From: an uncultured Prevotella sp.
GTDB taxonomy: Bacteria > Bacteroidota > Bacteroidia > Bacteroidales > Bacteroidaceae
Assembly (NCBI GenBank): GCA_900543155.1
Contig: UQQN01000051.1
Location: 1 to 16,571 of the forward strand
Direction: 5' to 3'
DNA length: 16,571 nt
Part shown: piece by piece, positions 7,559 through 13,437 of the stretch
Numbering within the stretch: position 1 is the first letter of the stretch
How the letters are laid out: each line of letters starts with the position of its first letter
Notes under the pieces: model-generated
What the model saw: only the letters and a program-made list of their open reading frames with translations
Database searches by the model: none
What the model was told of the DNA's origin: nothing
Position numbers and translations under genes: made by a program

Positions 7559-9247
7559 ATGGGTATAACCCGAAAAAATACAATAATTGTGATACTGAAA
7601 AGACTCTATTGCATCTTAACCCTCTGTTTAAGTTTGGGCTTTGCACTTCCCGTGCAATTATCGGCACAAAAAACAGCAGAGAAGATTGTGAAATATACCG
7701 TGCAGCCAGGCGAAACCATTTTGGGCATTGCACATCGTCATAACACCACGCTCGATCACCTGTTGAGCTTGAACCCAGGCATCCAGCCTAATTACGTGCA
7801 AGCCAACCAAGTAATCAATGTGCCCTATGTGCCAGGAGGAGCTACTCCACCGCCTACGCCCGCACAACGTGCTGCAGCAAGCAATGCACAGCACACCACT
7901 TCTGTGCCCACAACTCCTGTAACCCCCTCAAAGGTGACCTATGCGCAGTTGAACACCCAACCCCAACCGCAACCTAAGGTAACCTATAAGGAATATGAAG
8001 CCAAAAGAAAAGATACACTTTATGGCATAGCCAAGCAATTTGGCATCACAGTCGACGAGTTGGTCGAGGCAAACCCCTCTTTGAAAAATGAGGACGGAAA
8101 ACTGAAGAAGGGAACCAAGTTGCGCGTTCCTGTAAAAGAAATGCCTTCTCAACCCAAGGTAAAAGGTTTGTCGACAGTGCGTGTAGCCGTAATTTTGCCC
8201 TTAGTAGGCGATAAATTAGAGAACGAGCGCAGTGTAGAGTTCTATCGCGGTTTATTGATGGGACTTGACGAGCTAAAGAAATCAGGCTTAAATGTTGTGC
8301 TCTCAGCTTTCAACGAACCCGAACCCGACAAAAGTGTGGCGCAAATATTGATGCAAGCCATGTTGCAAAATCCTGATGTAGTAGTTGGTCCACTTTATCC
8401 CACCCACTTTACGGATGTCACAGCCGTTTCGGGCAAGCAAACCAAGGTGGTGGTGCCATTCTCATCGAAAGTGCCACAGGTAGACTATCGTTCGGATGTT
8501 TTTGTGCTCAACACCCCCACTAGCTATGAGCAATCGTTGGCGGTAGACCTTTTTATGAACAATTTTAAAAAGCAAACCCATGTGGTGTTGCTTCATTCAG
8601 ATAACGGCACAAAACGCAGCTTTAGTGAAGAGTTACAACGTCGTTTGGCTATTGCCGGATACGACGTAACCAGTGTGCCCGCTTTGGCTTCGGCACAACA
8701 AATAGCTTCGATGCTGATGGGCAAGAAACGCGGTGAATATGTGCTCGTGCCCGACGATGATAGCGAAGCTACCATGCGACAGATGTTGCAAAAGACCGAG
8801 GTGATGCAGCAGAATCTTTCAGAAGCCAAAATCTCGCTTTTGGGCTATTCGCGTTGGTTGCCTTATACTGAGGGGGCCGACCGTAAACTCATTCATGCAG
8901 CCGACACTTACATTCTTACCCCCAATTATTACTATCCTTACACCACAGCGGCAAAGGCATTCCACGATGAGTATGTGAAAGCGTTCCATGCCGACTTTGT
9001 GAATAGCAATCCGCGCATGGCACCTTTAGGTTACGATTTTGCACGAGGCTTTGTTGGCAGCATGGCGCAATATGGCTATGACTTCAGCACACAATCGCCC
9101 AAGAATGGTACCATTGCTGCACAACCCAAGTTGCAGTCAGAACCCCGCTTTATCACCGTGGGTGGCAATGGGGGTTATGTGAGTCGCAGCATGTGGCTCG
9201 TGCGTTTTAAAAAGGATATGAGCATCGTAAAAATTTCAGCGCAATAA
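7559..9247 (+). CDS. LysM protein fused to a periplasmic-binding-protein-like domain
   Basis: An exported 562-residue protein. After a signal peptide (cleavage near QLSAQ, residue 35-37) come LysM 1 (about 44-90, YTVQPGETILGIAHRHN), a P/T/Q-rich linker (91-140), LysM 2 (about 145-192, RKDTLYGIAKQFGITVDEL) and a type-1 periplasmic-binding fold (about 207-560, starting VRVAVILPLVGD). LysM modules bind peptidoglycan. The binding-protein fold without any adjacent ABC transporter suggests a regulatory or scaffolding role at the wall, comparable in architecture only to LpoA-type factors (inference). ATG 7559 gives a long n-region. GTG 7589 (residue 11) is an alternative that keeps the signal peptide and fits the promoter better. 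The PorT-like gene starts on the base after its stop codon, so the two are translationally linked. Confidence 0.85.
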   Translation: MGITRKNTIIVILKRLYCILTLCLSLGFALPVQLSAQKTAEKIVKYTVQPGETILGIAHRHNTTLDHLLSLNPGIQPNYVQANQVINVPYVPGGATPPPTPAQRAAASNAQHTTSVPTTPVTPSKVTYAQLNTQPQPQPKVTYKEYEAKRKDTLYGIAKQFGITVDELVEANPSLKNEDGKLKKGTKLRVPVKEMPSQPKVKGLSTVRVAVILPLVGDKLENERSVEFYRGLLMGLDELKKSGLNVVLSAFNEPEPDKSVAQILMQAMLQNPDVVVGPLYPTHFTDVTAVSGKQTKVVVPFSSKVPQVDYRSDVFVLNTPTSYEQSLAVDLFMNNFKKQTHVVLLHSDNGTKRSFSEELQRRLAIAGYDVTSVPALASAQQIASMLMGKKRGEYVLVPDDDSEATMRQMLQKTEVMQQNLSEAKISLLGYSRWLPYTEGADRKLIHAADTYILTPNYYYPYTTAAKAFHDEYVKAFHADFVNSNPRMAPLGYDFARGFVGSMAQYGYDFSTQSPKNGTIAAQPKLQSEPRFITVGGNGGYVSRSMWLVRFKKDMSIVKISAQ

Positions 9248-9982
9248 ATGAAACGCTCCTGTACATATTTAATAGCGTGTGTAATGACTTGGCTCGTCTT
9301 TGCCTCATCCGTGCAGGCACAAGTGGGCGAAGCTCGTCACAACTTATGCTTAGGCTTTACAGGTGGTGTGGCAATGAACCAAATAGGTTTCGACCCCACT
9401 ATAAAGCAAAATTGGCATGTCGGTCCCACGTTTGGTGTGGTAGCGCGTTTCACCAGCGAACGCTATTTTAAAGCCTTCTGCGCCTTGCAGGTAGAGTTAA
9501 ACTATGCCAGTTTGGGTTGGCGCGAAAATGTGTTGAACGCCAACTCCGAGCCCTTGCCCGATACCTATCGTCGCGACCAGCATTATTTGCAACTCCCCGT
9601 GTTAGCACGATTGGCTTGGGGCAAAGAAACGCGCGGTTTTATGGGCTATTTCTTAGCAGGTCCGCAAGTGGGCTATTGCTTTAAAGAAAAAATAGTGGCA
9701 AGTAATTTCACGTGCAATGCCGAGGGCAATCCCGATCGTCCCAATGGCATGTTTGCCCAATACGATATGCCCATACAAAATAAATTTGACTATGGCATTA
9801 CAGCAGGCTTAGGTGTAGAATTAACTTCAAAGGTAGGACACTTCCTTGTGGAGGGTCGTTACTACTACGGCTTGTCCGACATCTACAAAAACTCTAAGAA
9901 AGACGTCTTTAGTCGTTCAAATAATGGCGTGATCTATGCCAAGTTAACTTACCTGTTCGATGTGAAGAAGCGTAAACAATAA
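9248..9982 (+). CDS. PorT-like outer-membrane beta-barrel protein
   Basis: 244 residues with a signal peptide (MKRSC, hydrophobic core, cleavage after VQA near 24). The rest alternates short amphipathic beta strands with polar turns: GFTGGVAMNQIGF, VGPTFGVVARF, LQVELNYASLGW, HYLQLPVLARLAW, YFLAGPQVGYCF, YGITAGLGVEL, HFLVEGRYYYGL. The C-terminal strand is IYAKLTYLFDV. This pattern fits the 'outer membrane protein beta-barrel'/PorT family common in Bacteroidetes. PorT itself is a type IX secretion component, but members of this family are widespread and I see nothing specific to secretion. ATG follows the LysM TAA without any gap, implying coupled expression and possibly a physical partnership between a peptidoglycan-bound protein and an outer-membrane barrel (inference). 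Confidence 0.8.
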   Translation: MKRSCTYLIACVMTWLVFASSVQAQVGEARHNLCLGFTGGVAMNQIGFDPTIKQNWHVGPTFGVVARFTSERYFKAFCALQVELNYASLGWRENVLNANSEPLPDTYRRDQHYLQLPVLARLAWGKETRGFMGYFLAGPQVGYCFKEKIVASNFTCNAEGNPDRPNGMFAQYDMPIQNKFDYGITAGLGVELTSKVGHFLVEGRYYYGLSDIYKNSKKDVFSRSNNGVIYAKLTYLFDVKKRKQ

Positions 9983-10041
9983 GCAACGCCTCGTTCGCTC
10001 CACAAAATTACATTCGAAAATTTAAAAATAAGCACAATATA

Positions 10042-12726
10042 ATGGAATTAGCAAAGACTTACAATCCCGAAGAAGTTGAAGGTAAATGGTATCAGTATTG
10101 GACCGATAACCACCTCTTCTCTTCAAAGCCCGATGGACGTAAACCCTATACCGTAGTAATCCCTCCTCCCAATGTAACAGGTGTGTTACACATGGGTCAC
10201 ATGCTCAACGAAACCATCCAAGACATCCTCGTGCGTCATGCCCGTATGGAAGGTAAAAATGCTTGTTGGGTGCCTGGCACCGACCATGCCTCTATTGCTA
10301 CCGAAGCTAAGGTAGTAAATCGTTTGGCAGAGCAAGGCATTAAGAAAACCGACCTTACACGTGACGAATTTTTGAAGCACGCTTGGGACTGGACCGAGGA
10401 ACACGGTGGCATCATCCTTAAGCAGTTGCGTCGCGTCGGTGCTTCGTGCGATTGGGATCGTACAGCCTTTACAATGGACGAAGAACGTTCTAAGAGCGTG
10501 ATTCACGTCTTCGTAGAACTCTTCCGCAAGGGACTCATTTATCGCGGTGTACGCATGGTAAACTGGGACCCCAAAGCCAAAACCGCACTCTCAGACGAAG
10601 AAGTAGTTTATAAAGAAGAGCACACCAAACTCTACTACATGAAGTACTACGTCAGCGAGGACGACGGCACAGGTGCCACAGGCGAAGAGGGCGAAGTCAT
10701 TCACCAAGACGAAAAAGGCCGTTATGCAGTAGTAGCTACCACCCGCCCCGAAACCATCATGGGCGACGTCGCCATGTGCATCAACCCCAACGACCCCAAG
10801 AACCACTGGCTCAAGGGCAAGAAGGTTATCGTGCCGTTAGTAGGTCGTGTTATCCCCGTTATCGAAGACGACTATGTAGACATCGAGTTTGGTACAGGTT
10901 GCTTAAAGGTAACTCCTGCACACGATGTAAACGACTACATGCTCGGTGAAAAATATAACTTGCAAGCCATCGACATCTTTAACGACGATGCCACCCTTTC
11001 TGAGGCAGCAGGCATGTACGTAGGTCAAGACCGTTTCGAGGTGCGCAAGCAAATTGCCATCGACTTGCAAAAAGCAGGCTTGATGGAGAAAATCGAAGAC
11101 TACGACAACAAGATTGGTTGTTCAGAGCGTACCGGTGTGCCCATCGAACCCAAGCTCTCTATGCAGTGGTTCCTCAAGATGCAGCACTTTGCAGACCTGG
11201 CATTGCCTCCCGTAATGAACGACGAAATCAAGTTCTACCCCACAAAATACAAAAACACCTACCGTCACTGGTTAGAGAACATCAAAGACTGGTGCATCTC
11301 GCGTCAGTTGTGGTGGGGACACCGCATTCCTGCCTACTATTTGCCCGAAGGAGGTTATGTCGTAGCAGAGACTATCGAAGAGGCAGTTAAGTTGGCACAA
11401 GAGAAGAGCGGCAATGCCCACCTCACCGCAGCCGATTTGCGTCAAGACGAAGATGCACTCGACACCTGGTTCTCATCATGGCTTTGGCCCATCTCACTCT
11501 TCGATGGTATAACCCATCCCAACAACGAAGAGTTCAACTACTACTATCCCACAAGCGACTTGGTAACAGGTCCCGATATCATCTTCTTCTGGGTAGCCCG
11601 CATGATCATGGCAGGTTACGAATTTACAGGTAAGATGCCTTTCAAGAACGTATACTTCACAGGTATCGTGCGCGACAAACTCGGTCGCAAAATGTCGAAG
11701 TCGCTTGGCAACTCGCCCGACCCCCTCGATCTCATCGATCGCTTCGGTGCCGATGGTGTGCGCATGGGTATGATGTTGGCAGCTCCTGCCGGCAATGACA
11801 TCCTCTTCGATGAGGCACTTTGCGAGCAAGGTCGTAACTTCTGCAACAAAATTTGGAATGCCTTCCGTTTGGTACAAGGTTGGCAGGTTGACGCAAGTGT
11901 GGCACAGCCCGAAACAGCCCGTTTAGCAGTAGAGTGGTTCAATGCCAAACTTCGTCAGAGTGCAGCCGAGGTAGCCGACCTCTATTCAAAATATCGTTTG
12001 AGCGAAGCCTTGATGGAGGTATACCACCTCTTCTGGGATGAGTTCTCAAGTTGGTTCCTCGAAATGGTAAAACCCGCTTACGGTTCGCCCATCGATGCCA
12101 CCACATACAATGCCGTGCTCGAGGCGTTCAACCACCTCCTTCACTTGCTCCACCCCTTCATGCCCTTCATCACCGAAGAGTTGTGGCAGCACCTTGCCGA
12201 GCGCAAAGAAGGAGAGAGCATTATGGTAAGTCCGCAAACCATTGCCGCACCTGCTCCTGCCGATGCAGCCATCCTTGCTCAAGTAGAGCTGATGAAGAAT
12301 GTGGTAGCTGGCGTACGTGCCATTCGCAACACCAAGAATATTTCACCGCGTGAGGCACTCGACCTTCAAGTAATTGGTGCCGACCCCATTGCCGCCTACG
12401 ATTGCTTAATTACCAAAATGGCAAATGTAAATGGCGTAGCAGTAGTCGATGTCAAAGGCGAAGGCGTAAGTTCGTTCATGGTGGGCACCACAGAGTATGC
12501 CGTACCCCTTGGTGGCTTAATCGATGTAGAAGCTGAACTTGCTAAGGCAGAAGCCGAACTCAAGCACCTTGAAGGATTCTTGAATGGTGTAATGAAGAAA
12601 CTCTCGAACGAGCGCTTCGTAAACAATGCCCCCGCTCAGGTTGTAGAACTTGAACGTAAAAAGCAAGCCGATGCCGAGAGCAAAATCGCTACACTGAAAG
12701 AAACCATCGCTTCGTTGAAGAAGTAA
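10042..12726 (+). CDS. valS: Valine--tRNA ligase
   Basis: Class I aminoacyl-tRNA synthetase that charges tRNA-Val in the cytosol. The 894 residues are a normal bacterial length. The ATP-binding signature appears as HMGH at 50-53 (PPPNVTGVLHMGH), and KMSKS at 550-554. The CP1 editing domain is present between them (TTRPETIMGD; VTPAHDVNDY). An anticodon-binding helical domain follows. A C-terminal coiled-coil arm, rich in A/E/K/L, closes the protein (VEAELAKAEAELKHLEGF onward), as expected for bacterial ValRS. The gene begins 59 nt after the PorT-like gene without an obvious separate promoter, so it may belong to the same transcript or have an unrecognised one. C-ending codons are frequent compared with degP or the panB operon. 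No T-box-like leader is seen. Confidence 0.97.
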   Translation: MELAKTYNPEEVEGKWYQYWTDNHLFSSKPDGRKPYTVVIPPPNVTGVLHMGHMLNETIQDILVRHARMEGKNACWVPGTDHASIATEAKVVNRLAEQGIKKTDLTRDEFLKHAWDWTEEHGGIILKQLRRVGASCDWDRTAFTMDEERSKSVIHVFVELFRKGLIYRGVRMVNWDPKAKTALSDEEVVYKEEHTKLYYMKYYVSEDDGTGATGEEGEVIHQDEKGRYAVVATTRPETIMGDVAMCINPNDPKNHWLKGKKVIVPLVGRVIPVIEDDYVDIEFGTGCLKVTPAHDVNDYMLGEKYNLQAIDIFNDDATLSEAAGMYVGQDRFEVRKQIAIDLQKAGLMEKIEDYDNKIGCSERTGVPIEPKLSMQWFLKMQHFADLALPPVMNDEIKFYPTKYKNTYRHWLENIKDWCISRQLWWGHRIPAYYLPEGGYVVAETIEEAVKLAQEKSGNAHLTAADLRQDEDALDTWFSSWLWPISLFDGITHPNNEEFNYYYPTSDLVTGPDIIFFWVARMIMAGYEFTGKMPFKNVYFTGIVRDKLGRKMSKSLGNSPDPLDLIDRFGADGVRMGMMLAAPAGNDILFDEALCEQGRNFCNKIWNAFRLVQGWQVDASVAQPETARLAVEWFNAKLRQSAAEVADLYSKYRLSEALMEVYHLFWDEFSSWFLEMVKPAYGSPIDATTYNAVLEAFNHLLHLLHPFMPFITEELWQHLAERKEGESIMVSPQTIAAPAPADAAILAQVELMKNVVAGVRAIRNTKNISPREALDLQVIGADPIAAYDCLITKMANVNGVAVVDVKGEGVSSFMVGTTEYAVPLGGLIDVEAELAKAEAELKHLEGFLNGVMKKLSNERFVNNAPAQVVELERKKQADAESKIATLKETIASLKK

Positions 12727-12745
12727 CACTCTTTGATAGGGTGTT
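12725..12745 (+). terminator. Possible weak hairpin at the valS 3' end
   Basis: AACACTC (12725-12731) pairs with GGGTGTT (12739-12745) through a 7-nt loop. It overlaps the valS stop codon and uses the conserved TAGGGTGTTC motif as its right arm. A similar hairpin (CGCCCT with AGGGTG, 16410-16428) uses the same motif after the amidase. There is no T tract, so a terminator role is uncertain. Confidence 0.25.
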
Positions 12746-12850
12746 CAAATTTGGCAAATGTTCTGCATGGTTTTGTAGATGTTTTGAATAGTTGATATTC
12801 AATCATAATCAAAATGGAATTTGCCTCAGTTAATGAGTTGTTATAAGGAA

Positions 12851-12921
12851 TTACCCCGTTAGGGGTGAGATAAGGTAGCCAGGTATGTGAAGTGAACTTG
12901 TTCCACTTCACATGCCTGGTT
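12851..12921 (+). repeat. Left 71-nt arm of the nested element
   Basis: Begins with the palindrome TTACCCCGTTAGGGGTGA. It contains a long hairpin at 12880-12919 (CCAGGTATGTGAAGTG against its near complement CCACTTCACATGCCTGG). Reverse complement of 13188-13258 with four mismatches. Confidence 0.9.
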
Positions 12922-13187
12922 CACGTAGACCACCACACCAAACTGCGCACGCCTTTAGGTGTGCGATTGGGCCTAGGCGAATAGCCGTTTTTTCGTTAGC
13001 CCTTCTTTAGTTACGGGTTTGCCTGTGCGGAGTGCACTTTACTTGCGAAGCAAGCCTACTTTCTCCCAAGGGGGAAACTTGCGCCCCAATATACGACTTG
13101 TGACACACTTGTCCTATGAAAACGGCTGTTCGCCTAGGCCCAATCTCACCCATAACAGGGTGACCCATTGGGGGGATGGCATATGTT

Positions 13188-13258
13188 AACCAGGCATGTG
13201 AAGTGAAACAAGTTTCCTTCACATACCAGGCTACCTTATCTCACCCCTAACGGGGTAA
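13188..13258 (-). repeat. Right 71-nt arm of the nested element
   Basis: Near-perfect inverted partner of 12851-12921. The end motif CTCACCCCTAACGGGGTAAC followed by CCATT (about 13240-13263) is echoed inside the element at about 13145-13169 as CTCACCCATAACAGGGTGAC followed by CCATT. This indicates an internal duplication of one building block. Confidence 0.9.
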
Positions 13259-13437
13259 CCCATTAAAATAATAAACGATTGAGGTGTTTGCTGCGTTGGT
13301 TATTGTTGAATATCAGCAATTTACAATATCATTTTTCTTATCAAAACTCTGCAGAAAAATATGCTGGATTTTGAACACCCTATCCCAACGATAAACTTTT
13401 ATATCCTACAAAAAACAATATTTCCAAAAACTCCCCC

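Larger units (their letters stand above)
12735..13384. mobile_element. 650-bp nested inverted-repeat (MITE-like) element
   Basis: Fills most of the 711-bp gap between valS and the amidase. Layers from outside in: a perfect 15-nt inverted repeat, GATAGGGTGTTCAAA (12735-12749) with its complement at 13370-13384; scattered homologous blocks (TTCTGCA, TGATATTCAA, CCTCA) in both outer arms; 71-nt arms 12851-12921 and 13188-13258 with 67 of 71 matching; and 28-nt arms 12965-12992 and 13118-13145 with 26 of 28 matching. Each 71-nt arm is itself a hairpin. The 125-nt centre (12993-13117) carries small stems (CTTGC-GAA-GCAAG at 13042-13054; TTTCTCCC/GGGGGAAA at 13060-13077). No transposase or convincing target duplication is seen. 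A non-autonomous element or a composite of stacked insertions is the simplest reading. Confidence 0.7.

Noticed and set aside
9983..10041. T-box or other leader before valS
   Set aside because: The gap is only 59 nt and shows no specifier stem or antiterminator structure.
12636..12911. 91-codon minus-strand frame spanning the end of valS and the repeat
   Set aside because: It runs from the palindromic arm into valS antisense; better explained by the repeat.
13180..13190. CATATGTTAAC as half of a XerCD dif site
   Set aside because: No matching XerC arm lies at the right distance; the bases belong to the nested element.
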